Origin: Candidatus Eiseniibacteriota bacterium
Lineage (GTDB): Bacteria; Eisenbacteria; RBG-16-71-46
DNA: 64,000 bases
Direction of reading: 5' to 3'
Assembly: GCA_016710095.1 (NCBI GenBank)
Contig: JADJLL010000023.1
Location: 30,049-94,048, forward strand
Shown here: positions 46,135 through 54,956 of the stretch, in pieces
How the letters are laid out: each line of letters opens with the position of its first letter
Numbering within the stretch: position 1 is the first letter of the stretch
The notes under the pieces: model-generated
The model's database searches: none
The model's input: only the letters and a program-made list of their open reading frames with translations
What the model was told of the DNA's origin: nothing
Translations under genes and position numbers: made by a program

Positions 46135-47217
46135 ATGCTCGGAAAAACGAGACGGTTGGCCCTGCTCGCCGAAGGTTGCTTCAACGCCACCGACGCCAAG
46201 AGCGCCGTGGGCGTGTTGCGTTACCGGACCTCCGAAGTCGTCGCGGTGATCGACTCCACCCGCGCGGGCCGCACGGCCCAGTCGTGCGCCGGCGTGGGAG
46301 GGGACATCCCCGTGGTGGCGAACCTCGACGGCGCGGCGGCATACGACGCCGACACGCTGCTGATCGGCATCGCCCCGCCGGGCGGCGCGCTGCCCGCGCC
46401 GTGGCGCGCGGTCGTCGCCGAAGCGCTCATGCGCGGCATGGACGTGATCGCGGGCATGCACCAGTTCCTCGCGGACGATCCCGAACTCGCGACACTCGCC
46501 GAGGCGAAGGGCTGCAAGCTGATCGACGTGAGGCGGCCTCCGGCCGCCAGGAGCATCGCGACCCGCCGCGCCGCGAGCGTGGACGCGCTCGTCGTGCTCA
46601 CGGTGGGCAGCGACTGCAACGTCGGCAAGATGACGACCGCGCTCGAACTCGAGGCGGCGCTCAAGGCGATGGGAGTGAAGGCGGCGTTCGTCGCGACGGG
46701 ACAGACCGGCATCTTCGTCGCCGACCGCGGCGTGGCCGTGGACGCCGTCGTTTCGGACTTCGTCGCGGGAGCGGTCGAGGACATGGTCGTCGAGGCCGCG
46801 CGCGACGCCGAAGTCGTGCTCGTCGAAGGCCAGGGCTCGATCCATCACCCGGGCTATTCCGGCGTGTCGCTGTCGCTGCTGCACGGCGCCTGCCCGGACG
46901 CGATGATCCTCTGCCATCAGGCCGGCCGCACGCACATCAAGACGTTCGACGCCGGTCCGGCGCCGCGCATCCGCTCGCTGATCGAGATCGTGCGCGACCA
47001 CGAGCGCGCCGCGAGCTGGATGTCCCCGGCGCGCGTGCTCGGCATCTCGCTCAACACGGTGACGCTCGACGAGAGTGAAGCGAAGCGCGCGATCGACCAC
47101 GAGGCGCAGCGCACGAGCCTGCCCGTCACAGACCCGGTGCGCTACGGTGCGCAGCCTCTGGCCACGGTGATCGTCCGGCGGCTCGAGGAGAGGAGACGAC
47201 GTGCAGCTTCGTCTTGA
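46135..47217 (+). CDS. DUF1611 P-loop protein
   Basis: 360 residues. An N-terminal Rossmann-like domain (LALLAEGCFNATDAKSAVGVL) precedes a P-loop-type domain with VLTVGSDCNVGKMTTALELE, FVATGQTGIFVAD and VLVEGQGSIHHPGYSGV, as in the DUF1611 family (C-terminal DUF1611, N-terminal DUF1611_N). Members commonly sit beside dipeptide epimerases, as here: the next gene starts 17 bases before this stop. Biochemical activity is not established; ATP-dependent ligase or kinase-like chemistry on a dipeptide has been suggested by context only. Confidence 0.85.
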   Translation: MLGKTRRLALLAEGCFNATDAKSAVGVLRYRTSEVVAVIDSTRAGRTAQSCAGVGGDIPVVANLDGAAAYDADTLLIGIAPPGGALPAPWRAVVAEALMRGMDVIAGMHQFLADDPELATLAEAKGCKLIDVRRPPAARSIATRRAASVDALVVLTVGSDCNVGKMTTALELEAALKAMGVKAAFVATGQTGIFVADRGVAVDAVVSDFVAGAVEDMVVEAARDAEVVLVEGQGSIHHPGYSGVSLSLLHGACPDAMILCHQAGRTHIKTFDAGPAPRIRSLIEIVRDHERAASWMSPARVLGISLNTVTLDESEAKRAIDHEAQRTSLPVTDPVRYGAQPLATVIVRRLEERRRRAASS

Positions 47218-48229
47218 GACGCTCGAGGTCCATGCGCGCCATCCGTTCCGGATCGCGCACGGCACCAAGCAGACGTACGAGAACACGCTCGTGCGCATCG
47301 AGCACGACGGCATCGAAGGGCTGGGCGAGGCGTCGCCGTCGCACTACTACGGCGAGACGCCCCAGATGGTGGCCGAGGCGCTGAAGACCTGGGCGCCGCA
47401 TCTCGGCGACGATCCGTTCGCGCTCGACGCGATCGACGCGCGCCTCGATTCCGTGCTGCAGGGCCACGGCGCCGCGCGCGCCGCGCTCGAGATGGCGCTG
47501 CACGACTGGATCGGCAAGAAGCTCGGGCTGCCCGTGTGGAAGCTGTTCGGGCTCGACCGCGCGCGCACGCCGCTCTCGTGCATGACGCTCGGCATGGCCG
47601 AGCCGGCCGAGATGGACAAGAAGCTCGACGAGATCCTCGACTTCCCGATGATCAAGGTGAAGCTCGGCGGTCCCGGCGACGTCGACAACCTGAAGCGCAT
47701 CCGCGCGCGCTACCGCGGCAAGCTGCAGGTGGACGCGAACACCGCGTGGACGCCGGCGGACGCCGTGCGCGTGCTGCGCGAGATCGAGCCGCTCGGCATC
47801 CAGCTCGTCGAGCAGCCCGTGCCGCGCGGCGATCTCGACGGCCTGAAGTACGTGCACGAGCGCAGCCCGATCCCCGTGTTCGCGGACGAGAGCGCGCACC
47901 ATCTTTCCGACATCGGCCTGCTCGCGGGCCGCGTGTCGGGCGTGAACCTGAAGATCGCGAAGACCGGCGGCCTGCGCGAAATGCGGCGCATGATCCACGC
48001 CGCTCGCGCGCACGGCCTGCAGATCATGATCGGCTCGATGATCGAGACGAGCCTCGCGCTGTCCGCCGCCGCGCAGCTCGCGCCGCTCGTGGACTTCCTC
48101 GATCTCGACGGGAAGTGGCTGCTCAAGGACGATCCGTTCGACGGCGCGCCGCGCGATCGTGGCGTGCTCGAGCTGAACGACCGTCCCGGCCTCGGCGTGG
48201 TGTGGCGCGACGGAGCGCGCACCGCGTGA
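47201..48229 (+). CDS. Dipeptide epimerase of the enolase superfamily
   Basis: 342 residues. Capping domain, then barrel with FPMIKVKLGG (the KxK general base), LQVDANTAW, EQPVPRGDLDGL, FADESAH and the second catalytic Lys in VNLKIAKTGG; SMIETSLALSAAAQLA follows. This is the arrangement of L-Ala-D/L-Glu epimerases, which recycle or modify murein dipeptides. GTG 47201 with GAGGAGAGGAGA upstream; overlaps DUF1611 by 17 bases and the kinase by 4. The exact dipeptide cannot be read from sequence. Confidence 0.9.
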   Translation: MQLRLETLEVHARHPFRIAHGTKQTYENTLVRIEHDGIEGLGEASPSHYYGETPQMVAEALKTWAPHLGDDPFALDAIDARLDSVLQGHGAARAALEMALHDWIGKKLGLPVWKLFGLDRARTPLSCMTLGMAEPAEMDKKLDEILDFPMIKVKLGGPGDVDNLKRIRARYRGKLQVDANTAWTPADAVRVLREIEPLGIQLVEQPVPRGDLDGLKYVHERSPIPVFADESAHHLSDIGLLAGRVSGVNLKIAKTGGLREMRRMIHAARAHGLQIMIGSMIETSLALSAAAQLAPLVDFLDLDGKWLLKDDPFDGAPRDRGVLELNDRPGLGVVWRDGARTA

Positions 48230-49652
48230 GTCGCCGCCTCCGCGCCTACGTCGTCGCCACGATCGTCGCCGGCGCTTTCGCGCTGGTGACGCATCCGCCG
48301 GCGATGCTCGCGCAGGAGTGGGGGCACTACGTCGCGTGGCTCGTGATCTGCCTCGTGTCCGAGACGATGTGGGAAGCCACCATGTCGGGATCGGGCACGT
48401 GGAGCCTTTCGTCCACCGCCGGCCTTTCGGCGATCGTGCTGTGGGGCCCGGCCGTGGGCATGTGGATCACCGCGCTCGCCACGCTGCTCGCCGACCTGTT
48501 CGTGCTGCGCAAGCCGGCCGTGCGCGCGTTCTTCAACGGCGGCCAGATGGCGATCACGGCGCTGGTGAGCGGCATCGCCTTCGACCTGCTCGAGGGCGCG
48601 CGGCGCTGCCCGTGACCGCCGCGGCTGCGACGCTCCAGCGCGCCGCCGCGACGCAGCTCGTGATGCCGTTCCTCGGCCTCGTGCTCACGTACTTCATCCT
48701 GAATCGCTCGATGGTCACGCTCGCCGTCGCCTGGTCGTCGGACCGGCAGTGGCTGCGCGCGCTGCGCGAGGACTGGCTCTACATGGGCCGCCTCGAGGTC
48801 GACGCCGCGTCGTTCCTGCTCGTGCCCCTCATGGTGATCTCGTACACCGCGATCGGCTATCCCGGCGTGCTGCTCTTCTATGCGCCGCTCTTCATGGTGT
48901 TCCAGTCGAGCGTGCGTCTCACCGAGCTCAAGCGCGCCGAGGAGCAGAACCTGCGCAACGCGCGATTCGCCGCGAAGGGCGAACTCGCCGCCGGCATCGG
49001 GCACGAGCTCAACAACCAGCTCGTCGCGATCACGGCGCGCGCGCAGATGCTGCTCAAGGACGCCGAGCGCCAGAAGTTCGACAACGCGCCGCGCCACGCG
49101 CAGATCATCCTCGAGCAGTCGAAGCGCATGGGCGTGCTCGCCAAGGGCCTCATGGATTACACCCGCAACCAGGTGAATCTCGAGCCCCTCGACCTGAACG
49201 CGCTGCTCGTGAACACGATCGAGTTCGTGAAGGGCGACAAGCGCTTCCGCAGCGTGGACTGGGAGGTCGAACTCGACCCCGAGCTTCCCGAACTGCGCGG
49301 CGACGTCGGCCAGATCCAGGGCGTGTTCATCAACCTGTTCGTGAACGCGGCCGACGCGATGGGCTCGCAGGAGACGCCGCGCGCGATCCGCGTGATCACG
49401 CGGCACGACGCGGTCAAGCGCGGCGCGCACGTCGAGGTTTCGGACACCGGCCCGGGCATCAAGGACGAGCACCTGCCGCGCATGTTCGAGTTCATGTTCA
49501 CGACCAAGCCCGACGGGCACGGCTTCGGCCTGTCCACGGCGCACCGCACGATCGAGAATCACGGCGGCCGCATCACCGTGGACAGTCCCGAAGGCGGCGG
49601 CGCCCGTTCCAGATCGCGCTGCCGCTGCGCCTGTCCGGGAGGCTGGAACTGA
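48226..49652 (+). CDS. Membrane-bound sensor histidine kinase, frameshifted
   Basis: GTG 48226 (GTGA overlap with the epimerase) opens a membrane region with several hydrophobic segments ending at GGQMAITALVSGIAFDLLEG, then the frame breaks at TGA 48615. Frame 3 continues from about 48603 with more membrane segments, then the kinase: ELAAGIGHELNNQLVAI (phospho-His), VFINLFVNAADAM (N box), VSDTGPGIK and GHGFGLS (G boxes). One missing base near 48603 gives 476 codons. The expected last strand PFQIALPL is in yet another frame after about 49604, so a second change is likely. No response regulator is adjacent. Confidence 0.8.
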
Positions 49653-50582
49653 CGGCGCCGGCGACCACGCCCGCGCGCGCGATCGTGCGCCGCGTGGACT
49701 TCGGCACCGTGCAGCTCACGGCCGAGGGACACGAGCCGTTCACGGCGATCGCGCGCGGCGCCTTCATGGGCGCGCGCAAGTCGCTCGGCAACGCCGTCGT
49801 GGTCGGTGACGAAGTGCATCTCGCGTGGGACGCCGAGCGCGCGATGATCGAGAGCATCGAGCCGCGCCGGAACTCGTTCTCGCGCCGCGCCGCGGGCGAG
49901 CGCATCGAGGAGCAGGTCGTGGCCGCGAACCTCGATAAGGTCGTGCTCGTGACGAGCCTGCGCCAGCCGGAGTTCAAGCACGGCCCTCGTGGACCGCGTG
50001 CTCGCGCAGGCGGCCGTGTCCGGCATCCACGCCGTGCTCGTGATCAACAAGACCGATATGGGCGAGGAGCGCGGGGGCGCTCGACTACCATCGCCAGTAC
50101 GCGCCGGCGCACGTGACCAGCTACGCGCTGTGCGCGAAAAGCCGGGCGCGGCGTGGACGCGCTGCTCTCGAAACTGCCGCGGCAAGCGCAGCCTTTTCGT
50201 CGGGCATTCGGGTGTGGGCAAGAGCACGCTGCTGGGCATGATCGCGCCGGGGCTCGAGCTGCTCGCGGGCGAGGTCAACCGCCGCACGGGCAAGGGCCGC
50301 CACACGACGACGGCCGTGGTGTTGCTCGAGCCGGAGCCGGGACTGCAGCTGATCGACACGCCCGGCGTGCGCTCGTTCGGGCTCTGGGGCGTGGACGAGC
50401 ACGCGCTCGAGGCGTTCTTCCCGGAAATCGCACCGCATCTGGGCGACTGCCGTTTCGGCGACTGCCGCCACGTGACGGAGCCGGGCTGCGCCGTGCGCGC
50501 CGCCATGGATCGGGGCGAGATCTCGGTGCGACGATGGGAGTCGTTCACGCACCTCCGCGAGGAGCTGGGCGAGGAGCGGTAG
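49649..50582 (+). pseudogene. rsgA: Ribosome small-subunit GTPase RsgA with four single-base insertions
   Basis: Removing four bases leaves exactly 310 codons with all RsgA landmarks: OB-fold RRVDFGTVQLTAEGHEPF, circularly permuted G domain with VLVINKTDMG, P-loop VGHSGVGKSTLLG, DTPGVRSFGLWG, and the zinc site GDCRFGDCRHVTEPGC. Insertions fall near 49987 (GGCCCTC), 50076 (run of five G), 50143 (AAAGCCGGG) and 50175 (CTGCCGCGG). The start would be CTG 49649 in a CTGA overlap, or a later GTG. The stop TAG at 50580-50582 takes its G from the first base of the insertion sequence. Could be true decay or clustered base-call errors. Confidence 0.8.
50576..50581 (+). repeat. Possible target-site copy left of the insertion sequence
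   Basis: GCGGTA directly before the left inverted repeat; a second GCGGTA lies at 51799-51804, three bases (GAC) beyond the right inverted repeat. A 6-bp target duplication is suggested, but the offset means it is not certain. Confidence 0.4.
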
Positions 50583-51795
50583 GTTGTGGTTCGCAGAATG
50601 TTGCTCGTCACGGGCGCGGCTCTTCGAGTCGCGCCCGCGGTGCATTCAGGCGGCGAGCGGGAGTGTGTGACGCTTCGGGTTTTCGATCTCGGCCGTGTCC
50701 ACCAGGCCGAAGTAGTACCGCCGCCACTCCTCCGTGATCGTCGTGCGCGTCACGAACTGTCGCTTGCCCAGCAGTGCCTCAGGACGCAACGGTGTCTCGA
50801 ACAGCCCAAGCTTCATCGCTGGCGTACTTCGGTCGTGGTTCACCGAGCTCGGCGCCCAGTAGTTCGCGAGCATCAGGTGAATTGCCGCTCGATCTACCAC
50901 GCCCTGGTCGCGCTTCGAGAACGCGATCGTCTCGCGCCGGTGGTTCGCGCCATTGTGCCGAAGCATCATGTCGCGCCGGTTCACGAAGAAGAGGTCGTTG
51001 TCCGGCGTGCGCGGGTCGGTCGAGGGCGTGGCCTTGTGGAAGATTGAGTAGCCCGCCAGGTGGCGGAATGAGCGCTCGTAAGCTGGATGTCCGTCCGAGC
51101 GAATGTCGAGCGCTTGCGGCAGCGGCGCCGACATGCGGATGACCTCCGCCATGCCCTTCTCGATCGCCTTCGGGTCGGGGCGACCGAAAATGGTTTCGAC
51201 GGTATCTCGGTGCATCCGCTGATCGGGCCGCATGCAGCCCTTGCGCCGCATCGGCGAGTGCGTGAGCCCATAGTGGAAGCCAGTGTCCCCACCGATGCCG
51301 AGGTTCAGGTGCAACGGGTGGTACTGGCTGTAAGCAAAGCTCTCGAACCCGTCGATCACGAGCGGCTCCTCGAGCGGGCCCACCGGCCGATGCAGACTCA
51401 TGAAAAGCAGTGCGTGACGGCCCAGCCGGGCAGCCTGATGGACAAGCGTGCTGTGGGAGCACCTCATCTCGCGCGCCATCTGCCGGAATCCGGAGCCGGC
51501 GTCGATCCGATAGAGCAGCGGGATCTGCAGCTCAGGACGTTTGAGGTGAGTACGTCGTTTGGAAGGTCTGCGAGGAGAAAGTCGCTCCGCAGTGACAACA
51601 GCGGTAGCGAGGTATCTCCGTCGGTGACGCCTGCCGGGTGTAGGAGCCGTGGTGCTTCCATCGCCAGCCCTCAGCGTTCAAGTGGTAGCGGCAATGACTT
51701 CGCGGACAATGCGGGGGCACGAAGGTGCTGATCGTGCTGTGCATGCCTCGATGCCACTGCATGCATCGGGCCGTCACATTCTGCGAACCACAACC
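50582..51795. mobile_element. Insertion sequence, about 1.2 kb, with 20-bp terminal inverted repeats
   Basis: GGTTGTGGTTCGCAGAATGT at 50582-50601 and its exact reverse complement at 51776-51795 bound the element. It carries one transposase gene on the minus strand. Its base composition is visibly less GC-rich than the flanking genes. It sits just after rsgA and before the threonine synthase promoter. I cannot place it in a named IS family. Confidence 0.9.
50646..51744 (-). CDS. Zinc-ribbon DDE-type transposase, one frameshift
   Basis: N-terminal zinc ribbon (CPRSHC near residue 12, then RCCHCGATFSS) from ATG 51744, followed after a frame change near 51550 by RPELQIPLLYRI, SGFRQMAREM and a helix-turn-helix-like RCSHSTLVHQAARLG. 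Catalytic-type acids: VIDGFE, IRSDGHPAYE and HRRETIAFSKRDQ, spaced like a DDE triad. Removing one base gives 366 codons. It lies between perfect inverted repeats, so it is the element's transposase. Whether the frame change is an error, decay or programmed is open; no slippery A- or T-run is present at the site. Confidence 0.8.
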
Positions 51796-51876
51796 GACGC
51801 GGTAGGGGGCGCCAGCCAGCGTCAGCCGGCGGAAGCTGGCGCCGGCCGCCGGGTAACACCCGCCGCCCGGGTGGGC

Positions 51877-51882
51877 TATCCT
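51877..51882 (+). promoter_or_regulatory. -10 element of threonine synthase; near-leaderless
   Basis: TATCCT, then GCCGCCGCG and ATG 51892 (9 bases apart). No good -35 was seen, but the TATNNT-GCCGCC-start arrangement matches other modules in this window. Confidence 0.45.
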
Positions 51883-51891
51883 GCCGCCGCG

Positions 51892-53127
51892 ATGACCCAC
51901 TCTCCGGCGTTCAACGACGCGCTCCTCGCGCTCGACTGTCCCGCCTGCGGCGGCAGCTGTGATCTCTCGCAGCCGCGCAGCGTGTGTCCCTCGTGCGGCC
52001 GTCCGCTGGTCGCGCGCTACGACCTCGCGAAGATCGCGAAGCAGACGCCGCGCGAATCGCTCGGCCGCTTCGGCACCGATCTCTGGCGCTACCGCGCGGT
52101 GCTCCCGTTCGCGCCCGACTTCCCGGTCGTGCGGCTCGGCGAGGGCGGCACGCCGCTGCTGCCGCTCGCGCGCCTCGCCGAGCGCCTCGGAGTCGCCGAA
52201 CTCTGGATGAAGGAAGAGAGCGGCAATCCGACGCAGTCGTTCAAGGCACGCGGGCTCGTCATGGCGGTCAACGGCGCGGTCGCGTTCCGGCGCATGGGCA
52301 TCGCGCTGCCGAGCGCGGGCAACGCGGGTTCGGCGGCCGCCGCGTACGCCGCCGCCGCGGGCATTCCGTGCCGCATCGCCGTGCCGGACGACACGCCCGA
52401 GGCGTTCCTGCTCGAGCAGCGCGCGTTCGGCGCCGAAGTGCGCACGGTGCGCGGCACGATCTCGGACGCGGGCAAGCTCGTCGCCGAGTGGGCGCCGGCG
52501 CCCGAGTGGTGGAACGTCGCGACGTTCAAGGAGCCTTTCCGGCTCGAAGGCAAGAAGACGCTCGGCTACGAGATCGCCGAACAGATGGGCTGGTCGCTGC
52601 CGGACGTGATCCTGTACCCGACGGGCGGCGGCACCGGACTCGTGGGCATGTGGCGCGCGTTCCGCGAAATGTTCGAACTCGGCTGGCTCGACAAGACGAC
52701 GACACGCATGCCGCGCCTCGTCGCGGTGCAGGTCGCCGGCTGCGCGCCCATCGTGCGCGCGTTCGATGCGGGCGAGGAGCGCGCACAGATGTGGGAGGGC
52801 GCGGTCACGGTCGCGAGCGGGCTGCGCGTGCCGGGACCGTTCGCGGACTCGCTCATCCTCGAAGGCGTGCGCGGCAGCGGCGGCACGGCCGTCGCGGTCA
52901 CCGAGGAGGACATGCTCGACGCGATGCTCGAGATCTCGGCGGAGGAAGGCGTGTTCGCCTGCCCCGAGGGCGCGGCGACGCTCGCGGCGCTCAAGCAGCT
53001 GCGCACGAGCGGCGAGGTGAAGCCGCACGAGCGCGTGGTGATCTACGACACGGGCAGCGGCCTCAAGTACCCGGAAGCCTGGCGTGCGGCGCTCGCGCGG
53101 CGCGCGCCGGAAGGGAGCGCGTCGTGA
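51892..53127 (+). CDS. thrC: Threonine synthase with N-terminal zinc-ribbon
   Basis: 411 residues. N-terminal C-x2-C pairs (LDCPACGGSC, VCPSCGRPL) form a small zinc ribbon seen in one class of threonine synthases. PLP enzyme core: pyridoxal lysine in NPTQSFKARG, phosphate loop SAGNAGSAAAAYAAA, YPTGGGTGLVGM and the C-terminal VIYDTGSGLKYPE. Converts O-phosphohomoserine to threonine. The downstream gene begins in its stop region (GTGA at 53124). Confidence 0.93.
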   Translation: MTHSPAFNDALLALDCPACGGSCDLSQPRSVCPSCGRPLVARYDLAKIAKQTPRESLGRFGTDLWRYRAVLPFAPDFPVVRLGEGGTPLLPLARLAERLGVAELWMKEESGNPTQSFKARGLVMAVNGAVAFRRMGIALPSAGNAGSAAAAYAAAAGIPCRIAVPDDTPEAFLLEQRAFGAEVRTVRGTISDAGKLVAEWAPAPEWWNVATFKEPFRLEGKKTLGYEIAEQMGWSLPDVILYPTGGGTGLVGMWRAFREMFELGWLDKTTTRMPRLVAVQVAGCAPIVRAFDAGEERAQMWEGAVTVASGLRVPGPFADSLILEGVRGSGGTAVAVTEEDMLDAMLEISAEEGVFACPEGAATLAALKQLRTSGEVKPHERVVIYDTGSGLKYPEAWRAALARRAPEGSAS

Positions 53128-53194
53128 AGTCCGCGCTGCGATCGTTCGTCCTCGTGTGCGCCGCGCTCAGCGTGCTATCGTCACGGTTGGCCCG

Positions 53195-54076
53195 ATGGAC
53201 TCGACGCTCGCGCGCAAGGCGACCAACGACGCGGCGGCGTTCGCGCGCACGATCGCGGCGCAGCGCCACCGCAACGCGGTGTGGGCCGAGGACGCCGTGC
53301 GCCACGCGGTCGCGATCTCCGAGACCGAGGCCGTGCGCGACAGCGTGGTGGACTTCGTCGCGGGCGACCTGAACGACCTGCTCGCGAAGGCCGACGGCCG
53401 CGCGTGGCACCGCTCGGACGCCTACGGCCCGATCGCGGTGAAGGGCGTGCCGGTCGTGCGCATCGAGCCGGGCTTCCGCATCCGCCTCATCGGACGGCTC
53501 GCGGACCCGAACATCGCCTACCTGCTCATGATGCTCGGCATCTACGGGCTCATCTTCGAGCTGCAGAACCCGGGCTCGATCCTGCCGGGCATCGTCGGCG
53601 GGATCTCGCTCGTGCTCGCGCTGTTCGCGCTCTCGGCGCTTCCGGTCGCGACGGCGGGCATCGCGCTGTTGCTGCTCGGAGCGGTATTCCTCGTCGCCGA
53701 GACTCAGGTGACGAGCCACGGCCTGCTCGGCGCGGGAGGGGCGCTCGCGCTCCTGCTCGGCGGAATCATGCTGTTCCAGCCGGGCACCGTGCGTGTGGCG
53801 TGGCCGGTGCTGCTCGGCGTGACCGCGGTGACGACGGCGGGCTTCACCGCGCTCGGCGCGGCGGCGTGGCGCGCGCGGCGGATGCCGCAGACGACGGGCG
53901 CCGCGGCCCTCGTGGGCAAGCGCGTGCGCGCGCTCGACCGGCTCGCGCCGCGGGGCGCGTGGCTCGGTGACGAAACGTGGAACGCGACTTCGGAGACGCC
54001 GGCCGAGCCCGGCGAGACGATGGTGGTGATCGAAGTGAAGGGACTCACGCTGTCCGTACGCCCCTCGAAGGAGTGA
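53195..54076 (+). CDS. NfeD-like membrane protein lacking most of its protease domain
   Basis: 293 residues as read. It begins in the C-terminal part of the ClpP-like protease domain (MDSTLARKATNDAAAFARTI, WAEDAVRHAVAISETEA), then four membrane segments (YLLMMLGIYGLIFELQNPGS) and an OB-fold NfeD tail (VGKRVRALDRLAP). A signal peptide (KSALRSFVLVCAALSVLSS) is encoded in another frame at 53124-53185, GTG overlapping thrC. The roughly 130-150 residues that should lie between, including the catalytic Ser, are missing. Whether a real deletion or an assembly collapse, this copy cannot be a protease. Partner slipin follows. Confidence 0.8.
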   Translation: MDSTLARKATNDAAAFARTIAAQRHRNAVWAEDAVRHAVAISETEAVRDSVVDFVAGDLNDLLAKADGRAWHRSDAYGPIAVKGVPVVRIEPGFRIRLIGRLADPNIAYLLMMLGIYGLIFELQNPGSILPGIVGGISLVLALFALSALPVATAGIALLLLGAVFLVAETQVTSHGLLGAGGALALLLGGIMLFQPGTVRVAWPVLLGVTAVTTAGFTALGAAAWRARRMPQTTGAAALVGKRVRALDRLAPRGAWLGDETWNATSETPAEPGETMVVIEVKGLTLSVRPSKE

Positions 54077-54079
54077 ATC

Positions 54080-54844
54080 ATGCCGATCCTGACTGCATTG
54101 TTCTTGTTCGTGCTGCTCGCCGTGTTCGTAGTCATCGCGAACTCGGTGCGCATCGTCCGCGAATACGAACGCCTCGTCGTCTTCCGCCTCGGCCGGCTCG
54201 TCGGTGAGCGCGGTCCCGGCCTCGTGCTGCTCATTCCGGTGATCGAGACGGCCGTGAAGGTCGGCCTGCGCACGGTGACGATGGACGTGCCGCCGCAGGA
54301 CGTGATCACGCGCGACAACGTGACGGTGAAGGTGAACGCGGTCGTGTACTTCCGCGTGGTGGATTCGCGCAGCGCGATCGTGCAGGTCGAGAACTACCTC
54401 TACGCGACGAGCCAGATCGCGCAGACGACGCTGCGTTCGATCCTCGGCCAGCAGGAGCTCGACGAACTGCTTTCCGAGCGCGAGAAGCTCAACCAGGCGC
54501 TCCAGCAGGTCATCGACCGCCAGACCGAGCCGTGGGGCGTGAAGGTCACGAACGTCGAAGTGAAGAACGTCGACCTTCCGCAGGAGATGCAGCGCGCGAT
54601 CGCGCGTCAGGCCGAGGCCGAGCGTGAGCGCCGCGCCAAGGTGATCAACGCCGAAGGCGAGTTCCAGGCCGCGGCGCGGCTGGCCGAGGCGGCCGCCGTC
54701 ATCGGCAAGGAGCCCGCGGCGCTGCAGCTGCGCTACCTGCAGACGCTGGCCGAGATCGCGACCGAGAACAACTCGACCACGATCTTCCCGATCCCGATCG
54801 ACCTCATGGGTGCGCTGACGCAGGCCCTCCAGAAGAAGGCCTGA
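54080..54844 (+). CDS. Slipin/stomatin-like SPFH protein
   Basis: 254 residues. N-terminal membrane segment (ILTALFLFVLLAVFVVIA), then the SPFH domain with YERLVVFRLGRLVGERGPG, DVPPQDVITRDNVTVKVNA, ILGQQELDELLSEREKLN, and a coiled-coil AERERRAKVINAEGEFQAA. Organises membrane microdomains and partners with NfeD proteases. It starts 3 bases after NfeD, the usual pair order. Strong hairpin follows. Confidence 0.93.
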   Translation: MPILTALFLFVLLAVFVVIANSVRIVREYERLVVFRLGRLVGERGPGLVLLIPVIETAVKVGLRTVTMDVPPQDVITRDNVTVKVNAVVYFRVVDSRSAIVQVENYLYATSQIAQTTLRSILGQQELDELLSEREKLNQALQQVIDRQTEPWGVKVTNVEVKNVDLPQEMQRAIARQAEAERERRAKVINAEGEFQAAARLAEAAAVIGKEPAALQLRYLQTLAEIATENNSTTIFPIPIDLMGALTQALQKKA

Positions 54845-54864
54845 CCCACTCCGGACGCAACGCG

Positions 54865-54910
54865 GCGGCCCCCGCGCGCATCAGACGCGGGGGCCGCGAC
54901 GTCTCTTTTC
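54865..54910 (+). terminator. Terminator after the slipin gene
   Basis: Perfect 12-bp stem GCGGCCCCCGCG (54865-54876) / CGCGGGGGCCGC (54886-54897), 9-base loop, followed by GACGTCTCTTTT. Confidence 0.8.
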
Positions 54911-54956
54911 GGCTCTTCTGCAAAACCTACCCATTTCCGATCGGTCCAGCCCGCCC

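Noticed and set aside
51532..51600. Programmed frameshifting of the transposase
   Set aside because: Known IS elements use slippery runs such as A6; the junction here (TACTCACCTCAAACG) has no such run, and the window is full of other single-base breaks.
50582..51795. Insertion sequence as part of a genomic island
   Set aside because: Flanking genes on both sides are housekeeping-type and no other mobile or accessory gene is linked to it.
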